A stretch of DNA of 64,000 nucleotides from Gordonia hydrophobica NBRC 16057 (GCF_001592365.1 NZ_BCWU01000001.1:620001-684000), one strand, 5' to 3'; numbered from the stretch's first letter, positions 19,224 to 28,365 are shown. Program-made: numbers and translations. The notes: a model not told the origin generated them from the sequence alone.

Positions 19224-19505
19224 ATGACTTCCCTGGCAGCTGTCGTTCCCGACACCACAACTATGAGTGGTGGGGCGTACGTCTCGGTCTTCGGCGTCCC
19301 GTGGCCGCTGTACAAGGTCGTGGCCGTGGTGGCTGCCGTCGTCGTCGCGGCGATGGTCTTCACGTTCACCGCGTCCGGCGTGGCCGCGATGTGGGCCAGT
19401 GGCGGTGTTCTCCTCGCGATCTGGTGGGGCGGCTACCGGCTCGCCCGCCGGCGGTGGGACGATGGAGAACGTGACTTCTACGCCGAAAACCGCGCCCGCC
19501 TCTGA
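19224..19505 (+). CDS. Small two-TM membrane protein upstream of ilvA
   Basis: A 93-aa protein of unknown function. Two hydrophobic helices (about 32-52 and 55-76) are followed by a basic/acidic tail (ARRRWDDGERDFYAENRARL). The ATG at 19224 is preferred; an in-frame ATG at 19263 would give 80 aa. Neither has a Shine-Dalgarno sequence, in line with leaderless translation. The 3' end overlaps the start of ilvA in another frame by about 40 bp, so the two are probably co-transcribed. I do not recognise the family. Confidence 0.6.
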   Translation: MTSLAAVVPDTTTMSGGAYVSVFGVPWPLYKVVAVVAAVVVAAMVFTFTASGVAAMWASGGVLLAIWWGGYRLARRRWDDGERDFYAENRARL

Positions 19506-20844
19506 CCTAGCCCTCAGTCCGGCGAGCATTATCGACGCGGCGCGGCGTCTGGATGGCGTCGTGCGGCACACCCCGCTGGAGAAGTGCCCGCGGCTGAGCG
19601 CCCAGACCGGCGCGAAGATCCATCTCAAGCGGGAAGACCTGCAGGGCGTGCGGTCATACAAGATCCGCGGCGCCTACAACGTGATGGCGCAGCTCACCGA
19701 GTCCGAACTCGCCGCGGGTGTGGTCGCCGCGAGCGCGGGCAACCACGCGCAGGGCGTCGCCTTCGCATGCGCCACCATGAAGGTGACCGGTCGCATCTAC
19801 GTCCCGACCACCACGCCCAAGCAGAAGCGCGATCGAATCCTGTGGCACGGGAAGGGCTTCGTCGAGCTCATCGCCGTCGGCGACACCTACGACGCTGCGG
19901 CCTCGGCCGCGCAGTCCGACGTCCTGCGCACCGGCGCGACGTGGATTCATGCCTTCGACGACCCCCGCACCGCGTCGGGCCAGGGAACCATCGGCAAGGA
20001 GATCGTCGACCAGCTCGGTTCCAACCCCGACGTGGTGATCCTGCCCGTCGGCGGTGGCGGCTGCATGGCCGGCATCGTCACCTACCTGCGCGAGGTGTGC
20101 CCCGACGCGGCGATCGTGGGCGTGGAGCCGCGCGGTGCGGTGTCACTGGCTGCGGCACTCGTGCGAGGCGAGCCGTACACGCTGCCGACCGTCGACTCGT
20201 TCGTCGACGGCGCCGCCGTGAAGCGCGTGGGCGGCCTCGGGCACGATGTCATGGCGGCGGCGGGCGCCCGCGTGGTGAAGCATCCGGCGCTCGACGGCAT
20301 CGCCGCCGAGTCCGCGGTGCCGCTGATCGACGCGTCGGAGATCGACTTCGCGCCCGGTAGCGTCACGATCACCTACGTCAGCGAGGGCGCCGTCTGCTCC
20401 ACCATGCTGGAGCTGTACCAGAACGAAGGCATCATCGCTGAGCCCGCCGGGGCGCTGGCCGTCACCGCCGCGCAAGAACTGCGACTGCCTGCGGGCGCCA
20501 CCGTCGTCGCGCTGGTCTCCGGCGGCAACAACGACGTCTCCCGGTACGGCGAGATCGTCGAGCGCTCTCTGGTCCACCGCGGACTCAAGCACTATTTCCT
20601 GGTCAACTTCCCGCAGGAACCGGGTGCGCTGCGGCGATTCCTGGACGAGGTACTCGGCCCGGACGACGACATCACGCTGTTCGAGTACGTGAAGCGCAAC
20701 AACCGGGAGACCGGAGCGGCGCTCGTCGGCATCGAGCTGGGCGATCCGGCCGCTCTGGCCGGACTTCAGGACCGGATGGCTCGATCGCGGCTCGACGTGG
20801 AGCGGCTGGAGCCCGATACCCCCGCGTACCGATATCTGACGTAG
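19462..20844 (+). CDS. ilvA: Threonine ammonia-lyase (threonine dehydratase), biosynthetic
   Basis: A protein of about 460 aa that deaminates threonine to 2-oxobutanoate, the first step of isoleucine synthesis. The PLP lysine is K67 in VRSYKIRGAYN; the phosphate loop is PVGGGGCMAG. The C-terminal part (about 370-455, HYFLVNFPQEPGALRRFLDEVLG) is a single ACT-like regulatory domain, the short corynebacterial form that is feedback-inhibited by isoleucine. Start ATG 19462 or GTG 19471 (GGAG 7 bp before it) are both possible. It follows dnaE1 as in Rv1547-Rv1559. A terminator hairpin follows. Confidence 0.93.
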   Translation: MENVTSTPKTAPASDLALSPASIIDAARRLDGVVRHTPLEKCPRLSAQTGAKIHLKREDLQGVRSYKIRGAYNVMAQLTESELAAGVVAASAGNHAQGVAFACATMKVTGRIYVPTTTPKQKRDRILWHGKGFVELIAVGDTYDAAASAAQSDVLRTGATWIHAFDDPRTASGQGTIGKEIVDQLGSNPDVVILPVGGGGCMAGIVTYLREVCPDAAIVGVEPRGAVSLAAALVRGEPYTLPTVDSFVDGAAVKRVGGLGHDVMAAAGARVVKHPALDGIAAESAVPLIDASEIDFAPGSVTITYVSEGAVCSTMLELYQNEGIIAEPAGALAVTAAQELRLPAGATVVALVSGGNNDVSRYGEIVERSLVHRGLKHYFLVNFPQEPGALRRFLDEVLGPDDDITLFEYVKRNNRETGAALVGIELGDPAALAGLQDRMARSRLDVERLEPDTPAYRYLT

Positions 20845-20868
20845 CGACCGACTCACCGCCCCACCACG

Positions 20869-20896
20869 AGTGGCCCCGCCGGAAGGTGGGGCCACT
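20869..20896 (+). terminator. Stem-loop terminator behind ilvA
   Basis: A perfect 9-bp stem (AGTGGCCCC 20869-20877, GGGGCCACT 20888-20896) closes a 10-base loop. No T-run follows, so it may work with Rho or as an RNA end-protecting hairpin. Confidence 0.65.
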
Positions 20897-21092
20897 TGCC
20901 GCGCGTTCGCAGCGTCACAATCTACGCACACATGATTTGCTACATAGGTGAAGTTATGTGTGGCCCTTCGCACATTCGTAAGAAATCCGTGTGTATATTA
21001 CGACCGAACGACTTGATTCGTTGGGCATGCGGGGGTCCGAGCTCGCGGTCGATGACCGCCGACGGCGACGGATCGCGAGGCGAAGGCAGGGG
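20897..21092 (+). promoter_or_regulatory. AT-rich upstream region of the mce operon with inverted repeat
   Basis: This gap is markedly AT-richer than the flanking genes. It holds a 7-bp inverted repeat (CACACAT 20927-20933, ATGTGTG 20956-20962, centre spacing 22) and a -10-like TATATT at 20994-20999. No KstR site (AACNNGTT core) is present, so control by the cholesterol repressor is not supported by sequence. The inverted repeat is a candidate operator for an unknown regulator. Confidence 0.45.
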
Positions 21093-21944
21093 ATGACGAC
21101 AGACACGGCACCGAGTGCCCGGCGACGTCGCTGGTCCGATCACGGTGTCGGCAAATGGTTCGACGAACACGTCAAGAAGTCCTTCGAGACCTTCGGTCGC
21201 CAGCTCGCGATGTTCGTCGAGGTCTTCAAAGTCCTGGTCGAGGACATCGTCAAACGCCGCTTCCCGTTCGGTGAGTTCATCCGGCAGTGCGCTTTCATGA
21301 CCTCGACGTCGGTGTTTCCTACGCTCCTGGTCGCCATTCCCATCGGTGTCATCGTGTCGATTCAGGTCTCGAACATCGCGGGTCAGATCGGTGCGACGTC
21401 GTTCTCAGGTGCGGCTACCGGTCTCGGCGTGATTCGTCAGGGCGCGCCGCTGGTCACCTCGCTGCTGCTGGCGGGTGCCGTCGGCTCGGCCATCGCCGCC
21501 GACCTCGGCTCGCGCACCATCCGAGAAGAGATCGACGCGATGCGCGTCATGGGCGTCAACCCGATCCAGCGGCTGATCTCGCCGCGGCTGCTCGCGACCA
21601 TGGTCGTCGCCTTCTTCCTCTGCGGCTTCGTCTGCTTCGTCGGCTTCATCACGGGCTACCTGTTCAACGTCTACTTCCAAGGCGGTACACCGGGCAGCTA
21701 CACGGGCACGTTCGCCTCGTTCGCGGGTGTGCCGGACCTCCTCTTCGCCCTCGTCAAGGCGGTGATCTTCGGTGCCATCGTGGCGATCGTCGCCTGCGAC
21801 CGCGGACTCTCGACCAGCGGTGGCCCGGCAGGCGTGGCGAACTCGGTCAACGCGGCGGTGGTGAACTCGGTGATCCTGCTGTTCACCGTCAACGTGGTGC
21901 TGACGCAGGTGTTCGCTCTGGTCGTGCCGGCGAAGGTGGTGTGA
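21093..21944 (+). CDS. yrbEA: YrbE-type (MlaE-like) ABC permease, first of pair
   Basis: A 283-aa integral membrane protein of the MlaE/YrbE family, one of two permeases in an Mce lipid importer. Five or six hydrophobic segments are seen (for example about 72-92, 167-195, 225-245). The family EExDAxxxMGxxP signature reads EEIDAMRVMGVNPIQRLI. The start ATG 21093 follows AAGGCAGGGG; a longer frame from 20991 begins over the likely -10 element. It should work with the ATPase MceG (MlaF-like), encoded elsewhere. It is separated from the next gene by 1 bp. Confidence 0.93.
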   Translation: MTTDTAPSARRRRWSDHGVGKWFDEHVKKSFETFGRQLAMFVEVFKVLVEDIVKRRFPFGEFIRQCAFMTSTSVFPTLLVAIPIGVIVSIQVSNIAGQIGATSFSGAATGLGVIRQGAPLVTSLLLAGAVGSAIAADLGSRTIREEIDAMRVMGVNPIQRLISPRLLATMVVAFFLCGFVCFVGFITGYLFNVYFQGGTPGSYTGTFASFAGVPDLLFALVKAVIFGAIVAIVACDRGLSTSGGPAGVANSVNAAVVNSVILLFTVNVVLTQVFALVVPAKVV

Positions 21945-21945
21945 G

Positions 21946-22812
21946 ATGACGGCATCACGGTATGTGCCACCGGCGCTCAAACCGGTCGAGTGGCTCAAGA
22001 AGTTGTGGGAGGGACCGCGCGATGCGATCGTCGCGATGGGCCACCTGATCACCTTCCTGGTGAAGTCCATCGGGCTCGCCCCGATCACGTTCACGCACTA
22101 CCGCAAAGAAGTGTGGCGGCTGCTGTCCGACGTGGCGTGGGGCAACGGCGCGATCGTCGTCGGCGGCGGCACCGTCGGCGTCATGATCATTCTCGGCGTG
22201 ATGGGCGGTGCGACCGTCGGCATCGAGGGCTACACGGCGCTGAACCTTCTCGGCATGTCGCCGCTGACCGGCGGCCTGTCGGCGTTCGCGACGACCCGGG
22301 AGATCGCGCCGCTCCTGGCGGCGACCGCCTTCACCGCGCAGTCCGGATGCCGCTTCACCGCGCAATTGGGGTCGATGCGCATCAGTGAGGAGATCGACGC
22401 ACTGGAGTCGATCGCCATCCGGCCGCTGCCGTACCTGGTCACCACGCGCATGGCGGCCGCCGTGCTGTCGATCATCCCGCTGTACGCGGTCTCGCTGGCC
22501 GCGAACTACATCGCCTGCCAGTTGATGTTCCAGGTGCAGTCGGGTGAGGGCGCCGGAACGTACCTGCACTACTTCGACCAGTTCATGCTGTCGCGCGATG
22601 TGGTCTTCTCGTTCCTGAAGGTGATCGTGTTCGTCCTGCTGACGACGTTCATCCAGTGCTACTACGGATACTTCGCCTCGGGTGGCCCGGAGGGCGTCGG
22701 TGTCGCGGCCGGACACGCGATCCGACTGTCGATCATCACCATCGTCTTCGCGAACCTGATCCTGACCCTGGTCTTCTGGGGCACCTCCGCCGGCATCAAG
22801 ATATCGGGGTGA
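21946..22812 (+). CDS. yrbEB: YrbE-type (MlaE-like) ABC permease, second of pair
   Basis: A 288-aa paralogue of the preceding permease with the same fold. The EEIDALESIAIRPLPYLVTTR segment matches the conserved coupling-helix signature, and GCRFTAQLGSMRISEEIDALE precedes it. The two permeases form a heterodimer in the inner membrane that moves lipid delivered by the MceA-F tube. Start ATG 21946, one base after the previous stop codon. The next gene begins 4 bp after its stop. Confidence 0.93.
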   Translation: MTASRYVPPALKPVEWLKKLWEGPRDAIVAMGHLITFLVKSIGLAPITFTHYRKEVWRLLSDVAWGNGAIVVGGGTVGVMIILGVMGGATVGIEGYTALNLLGMSPLTGGLSAFATTREIAPLLAATAFTAQSGCRFTAQLGSMRISEEIDALESIAIRPLPYLVTTRMAAAVLSIIPLYAVSLAANYIACQLMFQVQSGEGAGTYLHYFDQFMLSRDVVFSFLKVIVFVLLTTFIQCYYGYFASGGPEGVGVAAGHAIRLSIITIVFANLILTLVFWGTSAGIKISG

Positions 22813-22816
22813 GCAG

Positions 22817-24112
22817 ATGAGAATCGATACTGGAGGACGCGATCCGTCACTCACCACCTACTTCGTCCGAGGGCTGATCTTCCTGGCCGTGGCCATTGTG
22901 GTGTTCGGTCTGCTCATCGCCCGCTACGAGGGCACATTCGACAGCCGCACCGAGGTGACCGCAGACCTCACCGACATCGGTGACGGACTCGTGTCCGGCG
23001 CCGACGTCCGCTACAACGGATTCATCGTGGGCAGCGTCGACTCCATCGAGATGACCGGTTCGGGCACTAACCCCACCAAATCGGTGGCGCTGATCCTCGA
23101 CGAGAAGCAGGCCGAGGGCATTCCCGCCAACACGACGGCGCGCACGGTCCCGTCGAACCTCTTCGGCGTCAACTCGGTTGAACTGATCGCCCCCGCCGAC
23201 CCGTCGTCGGACCGGCTAGCGTCCGGGGCGACGGTCCCGGCCGACACCTCCGAGCCGACGATTCGGCTGCAGGATGCGCAGAACGAGCTGCGCACGCTGC
23301 TGCGGAGCGTTCCGCCCGAGGACCTCGGCATGGTGCTCGGCACCATCGCCGACGCACTCCAAGGGGGAGGTGCCACCTTCTCGACCTTCGTCGGGGTGCT
23401 CGACACGTACTGGAAGACCATCAACGCGCAGTTCCCGCCGGGAGCGCCGTCGGGCTTTGACAACTTCAACCGTGCGGTCGCCGGCCTGGCCGCGTCGACC
23501 CCCGACCTGCTCGACGCACTCGGCAAGTCGGTGGTGCCCGCCATGACCGTTGCGCAGCACTCCGACCAACTGACCGCACTCCTGTCGGCCGGGCAGGGAC
23601 TGCTGGATCAGACGCAGACCCTGTTCGCCAAGAACGGCGACGCAGGCAAGCGCATCGTTCGCGATTTGAACACCATGCTGGGTGCGACGATGCTCGATCC
23701 CGATGCGATGCCGCAGGCACTCCACGAGATCTATGTCCTCGCGGGCCGCGTGCTCGGGGTGTTCACCGGAGTCAACGGGCGCGTCCAATTGAACCTCGGC
23801 ATCAATTTCAGTGCGTATCAGCAGTATTCGCGGCAGAACTGTCCGGTGTACGACGGCGGCCCCTACGGTCAGCTGCGCGGCCCCGGCTGCGTGGGTCCCG
23901 GGACGGGAACCGGTCCGACGATGTCGGGTCCGCTGACGATCTACCCGCCGTCGATGCAGCGGCGGACGGTACGCAAGCAGGTCAGCGGAGTCACGACCGG
24001 TCAGGACGACAAGACGCTGAGCGCGGCGCTCGGTAAGAAGCCGACGGCCGCAGACACGCTGATGCTGGGTCCGCTGGTCTCGGCCGTGACGCCGAAGGGA
24101 GGAGACAAGTGA
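22817..24112 (+). CDS. mceA: Mce family protein MceA
   Basis: A 431-aa protein. One N-terminal transmembrane helix (about 17-36) anchors it; the MCE/MlaD domain lies at about 43-120 (TEVTADLTDIGDGLVSGADVRYNGFIVGSVDSIE), followed by the long helical region (about 150-340) that lines the hydrophobic tube. The C-terminal CPVYDGGPYGQLRGPGC is the cysteine-bearing signature typical of MceA. It is the first subunit of the MceABCDEF hexamer that spans the periplasm and feeds lipids or sterols to YrbEA/EB. Substrate is not deducible from sequence. ATG start at 22817 behind TGAGCAG. Overlaps mceB by 4 bp. Confidence 0.92.
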   Translation: MRIDTGGRDPSLTTYFVRGLIFLAVAIVVFGLLIARYEGTFDSRTEVTADLTDIGDGLVSGADVRYNGFIVGSVDSIEMTGSGTNPTKSVALILDEKQAEGIPANTTARTVPSNLFGVNSVELIAPADPSSDRLASGATVPADTSEPTIRLQDAQNELRTLLRSVPPEDLGMVLGTIADALQGGGATFSTFVGVLDTYWKTINAQFPPGAPSGFDNFNRAVAGLAASTPDLLDALGKSVVPAMTVAQHSDQLTALLSAGQGLLDQTQTLFAKNGDAGKRIVRDLNTMLGATMLDPDAMPQALHEIYVLAGRVLGVFTGVNGRVQLNLGINFSAYQQYSRQNCPVYDGGPYGQLRGPGCVGPGTGTGPTMSGPLTIYPPSMQRRTVRKQVSGVTTGQDDKTLSAALGKKPTAADTLMLGPLVSAVTPKGGDK

Positions 24113-25146
24113 CCCGCAACGCGAAGTCGTCCATCCGCAAACCGCTCATCGGTTTCAGCCTGTTCGCGATCGTCGCGCTGTTCATGACCTACCTGATCTG
24201 GTCGACGCTCGAACGGTCGGTCAGCGGCTCCACCGACGACTTCTCCACCACCTTCAACGACGTCTCCGGCCTCGCGGAGGGCGACGACGTTCGCATGGCC
24301 GGTGTGCGGGTCGGTCGCGTCGAGAAGATCGAGCTCGACGACGGGCATGCTCGGGTGAGCTTCAAGGTGCAGAACACCCAGCCCGTCTACGCCAACACCC
24401 GCGCGGCCATCCGGTATCAGAACCTCATCGGACAGCGTTACCTCGCGCTGTCGATCGACGGCGACACTCCGGGGAAGCGGCTTGACGAGGGCGCACCGCT
24501 GCAACTTCCGGGCGAGGACTCGTTCGACGTCACCAAGCTGCTCGCCGGTTTCCAACCGGTCTTCGACACCCTGACCCCCGAGCAGGTGAACTCCCTGTCG
24601 GAGAGTCTGATCCAGACGTTCCAGGGCAACACGGTCTCGTTGAGCCGCACGATCGCTGAGATCGGCGACGTCGCGAACGACATGGCGAACCGCGATCAGG
24701 TTCTCGGCGCGATCATCACCAACGTCGGCATCGTGATGCGCGAACTGGCCTCGCAGGGCAAGCAGGTCCAGACCCTGATCGACAGTTCGAGCAGGCTCGT
24801 CGAAGGGCTGAACGGAAACTCGGCGGCGTTCGGCAAGTCGCTCGATCAGATCGGGCGCACCGCCCAGGGTTTCGCCGACGTCTTCGCCCGCAACCGCGCG
24901 AGCCTGAAGTCGGCGGGCACCGCAGCCCGCGAAGCCACGTCGACGCTCATCGGCAGTGGTGCCAAGCTCGATCAACTGGCGCGCGACCTTCCGATCTTCC
25001 TCGGCCATTTCCCCAACGTCATGATGCAGGGTGCGTACTTGAACATCTATGCCTGTGACCTCGACATCGCCATCGGCGACGTCCTGTTCCCGCCGGGTCT
25101 GATCAACAAGATCGGCGGAACCCAGCATTCGGTGGTGTGCCGATGA
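24109..25146 (+). CDS. mceB: Mce family protein MceB
   Basis: A 345-aa protein with one N-terminal transmembrane helix (about 12-32), an MCE domain (about 40-115, DDFSTTFNDVSGLAEGDDVRMAGVRVGRVEKIE) and a helical domain to about 310. The end GAYLNIYACDLDIAIGDVLFPPG is the typical MceB tail. Start GTG 24109 overlaps mceA (GTGA). The stop codon overlaps the ATG of mceC by 4 bp. Confidence 0.92.
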   Translation: MTRNAKSSIRKPLIGFSLFAIVALFMTYLIWSTLERSVSGSTDDFSTTFNDVSGLAEGDDVRMAGVRVGRVEKIELDDGHARVSFKVQNTQPVYANTRAAIRYQNLIGQRYLALSIDGDTPGKRLDEGAPLQLPGEDSFDVTKLLAGFQPVFDTLTPEQVNSLSESLIQTFQGNTVSLSRTIAEIGDVANDMANRDQVLGAIITNVGIVMRELASQGKQVQTLIDSSSRLVEGLNGNSAAFGKSLDQIGRTAQGFADVFARNRASLKSAGTAAREATSTLIGSGAKLDQLARDLPIFLGHFPNVMMQGAYLNIYACDLDIAIGDVLFPPGLINKIGGTQHSVVCR

Positions 25147-26135
25147 AGAAGCGTTTCGGGCGGGCGTTCAACGGCAACCGGCGCCTCTGGTACGGCATCT
25201 TCGGGTCGATCGGCCTCGTCGTCATCATCGTCGCGGTGGTGGGGCTGAGCACCGCGGGCCTCGGTCAACGCACGTACACGGCGGACTTCGTGCAAGCGGG
25301 CGGCATCCGTCCCGGCGACAAGGTACGCGTCGCGGGCATCGACGTCGGCGAGGTCTCTAAGACTGAACTGGCCGGTGACCACGTGAAGGTCGATATGAAG
25401 GTCAACAACGACGTCCAGGTCAAGGACGACGGTTCTGCCGAGATCAAGATGTCGACGCTGCTGGGACAGCGGTACGTCGACATCGTCCTCGGAACCAGCC
25501 CCAAGGACGCGCCGGACAACAAGATCCAGCAGACCCGCGTGCCCTACGACCTCCAGCAGACCCTCGCGAAGGGAACGCCGATCCTCGCGGGGATCGAGCC
25601 GGACGAACTGACCAACAGCATCCGCAGCCTCAATCGCCAACTGCAGGGAGCGCCTGCCGTGATGGGGCCTGCGCTGGAGTCGCTGACCCGGATGTCGGAT
25701 GTGCTCAACAACCGCCAGGACCAGATCACCCAACTGCTCAAAGACACGAATGCGGTGACCGACCAGGTGTTGGACAGTCAATTCCAACTCTCGATCATCG
25801 TCGGCCAGGGCGCACAGTTGGCCAACAAGATCGTCGCGCGTGAACAACTGGTGACGCGAATGCTGGACGGCGTCGCCGCCCTCACCGATCAGGCTCGCGC
25901 CGTCGCCGCTGAGAACCAAGGCCAGTTCGCCCCGGTGATGGCGAACCTGAACACGATCGCGAGCGGTCTGGAGAAGAACCGCGACAACCTTCGCAAGCTG
26001 TTGGAAGTCCTCCCGGTGACAGCACGCTTGACGAACAACCTGATCGGCGACGGTCCGTACGCCAACGGCTACCTGCCCTGGGGGCTGTTCCCAGACAACT
26101 GGCTCTGCCTGGCGCGGGTGGTGGACGGATGCTGA
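25143..26135 (+). CDS. mceC: Mce family protein MceC
   Basis: A 330-aa protein. Transmembrane helix at about 18-40, MCE domain at about 45-125 (TADFVQAGGIRPGDKVRVAGIDVGEV), then the long helix region. The short C-terminal tail after PWGLFPDNWLCLARVVDGC lacks the proline-rich extension seen in some MceC proteins. The start is the ATG at 25143 overlapping the mceB stop (ATGA); two codons upstream (GTG 25137) are in frame but unneeded. It overlaps mceD by 7 bp. Confidence 0.92.
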   Translation: MKKRFGRAFNGNRRLWYGIFGSIGLVVIIVAVVGLSTAGLGQRTYTADFVQAGGIRPGDKVRVAGIDVGEVSKTELAGDHVKVDMKVNNDVQVKDDGSAEIKMSTLLGQRYVDIVLGTSPKDAPDNKIQQTRVPYDLQQTLAKGTPILAGIEPDELTNSIRSLNRQLQGAPAVMGPALESLTRMSDVLNNRQDQITQLLKDTNAVTDQVLDSQFQLSIIVGQGAQLANKIVAREQLVTRMLDGVAALTDQARAVAAENQGQFAPVMANLNTIASGLEKNRDNLRKLLEVLPVTARLTNNLIGDGPYANGYLPWGLFPDNWLCLARVVDGC

Positions 26136-27268
26136 CCGTGACGATCTCGGGAACGGCGACGACCAGAGTCCGGACTCGCGTGCGGCGTGTGCTCGCGGCG
26201 GCGGCGCTGGTCACCGCGGGCATGCTGGCGATCACCGGCTGCTCGCTGGTGCCCGCCAACTGGGTCGCGGCGGTGGGACAGGCCAAGACCGTCACCGCCT
26301 ACTTCGAGGACACCTCGGGCATCTTCGTGGGCAACGACGTCGCCGTGCTCGGGATGCCGGTCGGCCGGATCACTGAGGTGGAGCCGCAGGGGATGCGCGT
26401 CAAGGTGAGGATGACGATCGACAACAGCATCGACGTCCCCGCTGATGTCACGGCGGCGATCGTCAACACCTCTATCGTCACCACGCGTCACATCGAGTTG
26501 TCGCCCACCTACTCCGAGGGCCCCAAGCTCGGGGACGGGGACACGATCGAGCACACCAAGGCTCCCGTCGAGATCGGCACCCTCTTCGACGCGATCGACG
26601 AGATCGTGAAGTCGATGTCCGGTGATCGCCCGGGCGAAGGCCCGATCGCCGACTTCGTCGACGTGACCTCGGGCATCGCGTCGGGCAACGGTGAGAGGCT
26701 CCGCGAGGCGCTCGACGCGCTCTCGAAGGCAGGAAAGCTGGGAGCGGACAACGGGGACGCGTTGACCTCGATCATCTCCTCGCTGAGCAAGCTCACGACG
26801 GCGCTGACCGACAACTACCCCAAGATGAAGCAGTTCTCAGCGTCGATGACCAAGGTCTCCGACATGCTGGGTGATCAGTCGGTCGGTCTGGTCGCGACCC
26901 TGGGCGATCTGAACAGGACCCTGCAGAACACCTCGGAGTTCCTCGCGAACAATTCCGGCGCGATCAGTTCATCCACCGGTCGGTTGGCCTCGCTGGCGGC
27001 CAACCTCTCGGACTTCTCTCGTGAGGTCGTCGAGACGATCGACGTGGCGCCGCTGCTGTTCCAGAACCTGTCGAACTCGATCTCTGCCGAGCAGGGCGCG
27101 TGGCGAGCTCAGGTCCTTCTCGACAAGTCGTTGCTCGACAATCAGACGCTGTCGAAGTTCTGTCAGGCCATCGGAATCGACAAGAAGGGTTGCGAGACCG
27201 GCCAATTGAAGGACTTCGGTCCTGATCTCGGCATCTACTCCGGATTGTTGGAGTTGAGCAAGAAATGA
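26129..27268 (+). CDS. mceD: Mce family protein MceD with lipobox
   Basis: A 379-aa Mce protein. Unlike many MceD homologues, which have a plain N-terminal membrane helix, this one ends its hydrophobic segment in LAITGC (predicted lipidated C38), so it looks like a lipoprotein. The MCE domain is at about 52-130 (AKTVTAYFEDTSGIFVGNDVAVLGMPVGRI). A long helical part follows. Start ATG 26129 overlaps mceC by 7 bp, and its stop overlaps mceE by 4 bp. It is assigned D by its order in the operon. Confidence 0.88.
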   Translation: MLTVTISGTATTRVRTRVRRVLAAAALVTAGMLAITGCSLVPANWVAAVGQAKTVTAYFEDTSGIFVGNDVAVLGMPVGRITEVEPQGMRVKVRMTIDNSIDVPADVTAAIVNTSIVTTRHIELSPTYSEGPKLGDGDTIEHTKAPVEIGTLFDAIDEIVKSMSGDRPGEGPIADFVDVTSGIASGNGERLREALDALSKAGKLGADNGDALTSIISSLSKLTTALTDNYPKMKQFSASMTKVSDMLGDQSVGLVATLGDLNRTLQNTSEFLANNSGAISSSTGRLASLAANLSDFSREVVETIDVAPLLFQNLSNSISAEQGAWRAQVLLDKSLLDNQTLSKFCQAIGIDKKGCETGQLKDFGPDLGIYSGLLELSKK

Positions 27269-28365
27269 TTCTGAAGAAGAAGGTCGGCATGGCCGCCGTC
27301 GCGCTGGCGACGTCGCTCAGCCTGTCCGCGTGCGGTGTGATCCCCGGGCTGACTGTGGAGCAGATGCCGCTGCCTGCCCCGGGCGGAATCAGCGACGCGA
27401 TCACCGTGCACACCTCGTTCGAGAACGCCCTCAACCTGCCCAACAAGGCGAAGGTACGTCTCGGCGGCGTGGACGTGGGCGAAGTGGAGTCGATCGTCGC
27501 CGAGAACTATCGCGCGGTCGTCACGATGCGCGTCTCCAGCGACACCGACCTCCCCGTCGGCACCGGGGCGGAGCTGCGGCAGGCCACACCGCTCGGCGAC
27601 GTCTTCGTGGCGCTGCAGCCGCCCGCCGACGCGTCGAACGGTGTCGTGAAGGACGGGGGCACGTTGACCGGTCCCACGTCGGCGGCCGCTACCGTCGAGG
27701 ACCTGCTGGTGAGCATGACCGGTCTCGTCGACTCCGGCTCGGTGTCGTCGCTGCAGCGGATCTTCACCGAACTGAGCACGGCGATCGGAGGCAATGCGCC
27801 GGAGCTCAAGGGTGCGATCGAGGGCTTCACGACGGCCATCAGCAAGTTCAACCAGAATGCCGCGGCCGTCGACACCGCGATGGCGAACACCGCGAAGTGG
27901 ACCAAGCAGCTCGCTGACGGTCGCACCCAGATCGCCGCGGCGGTCAACAAACTGCCTGCGGCCATTGACACGATCAACGACCAGCTCGGCATGATCCTGA
28001 CCACCCTCGACAAGTCGAACAAGGTCACTGCGGCCACCAACGACTTCCTGAACTCCGAGCAGGACGACTTCGCGGAGATGCTCGGCCACCTCAACACGAC
28101 GCTGGTCGCCCTGAACAATTCTGCGGGCACCTTCGGTCCGTTGGCCGACCGCTTGGCGCAGCTGAATCCGAAGTGGATCAAGAGCACGTCGGGGAGCGCG
28201 GCAGCGGTGTCGGCGAAGGTGTACTGGCTGACGCCGGGTCTCGGCTTCGACAGCGCGTCACGGCTCCCGGAGGTCGGCGACATCACCAACGGCATGCACA
28301 GCATGGAACAGACCCTCGCGCGAATCATCGCCCGCCTGACCGGGACCAAGGGGTGCTGCTCATGA
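27265..28365 (+). CDS. mceE: Mce family lipoprotein MceE
   Basis: A 366-aa lipoprotein Mce subunit, the E position that is the lipoprotein (LprK/LprN type) in mycobacterial operons. The signal peptide ends in SLSAC (C23). The MCE domain lies at about 42-115 (AITVHTSFENALNLPNKAKVRLGGVDVGEVESI), after which helices run to about 300. Start ATG 27265 overlaps mceD (ATGA). Stop overlaps mceF by 4 bp. It should be matured by LspA. Confidence 0.92.
   Translation: MILKKKVGMAAVALATSLSLSACGVIPGLTVEQMPLPAPGGISDAITVHTSFENALNLPNKAKVRLGGVDVGEVESIVAENYRAVVTMRVSSDTDLPVGTGAELRQATPLGDVFVALQPPADASNGVVKDGGTLTGPTSAAATVEDLLVSMTGLVDSGSVSSLQRIFTELSTAIGGNAPELKGAIEGFTTAISKFNQNAAAVDTAMANTAKWTKQLADGRTQIAAAVNKLPAAIDTINDQLGMILTTLDKSNKVTAATNDFLNSEQDDFAEMLGHLNTTLVALNNSAGTFGPLADRLAQLNPKWIKSTSGSAAAVSAKVYWLTPGLGFDSASRLPEVGDITNGMHSMEQTLARIIARLTGTKGCCS

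Noticed and set aside
20897..21092. KstR operator for the mce operon
   Set aside because: No AACNNGTT core is present in the leader.
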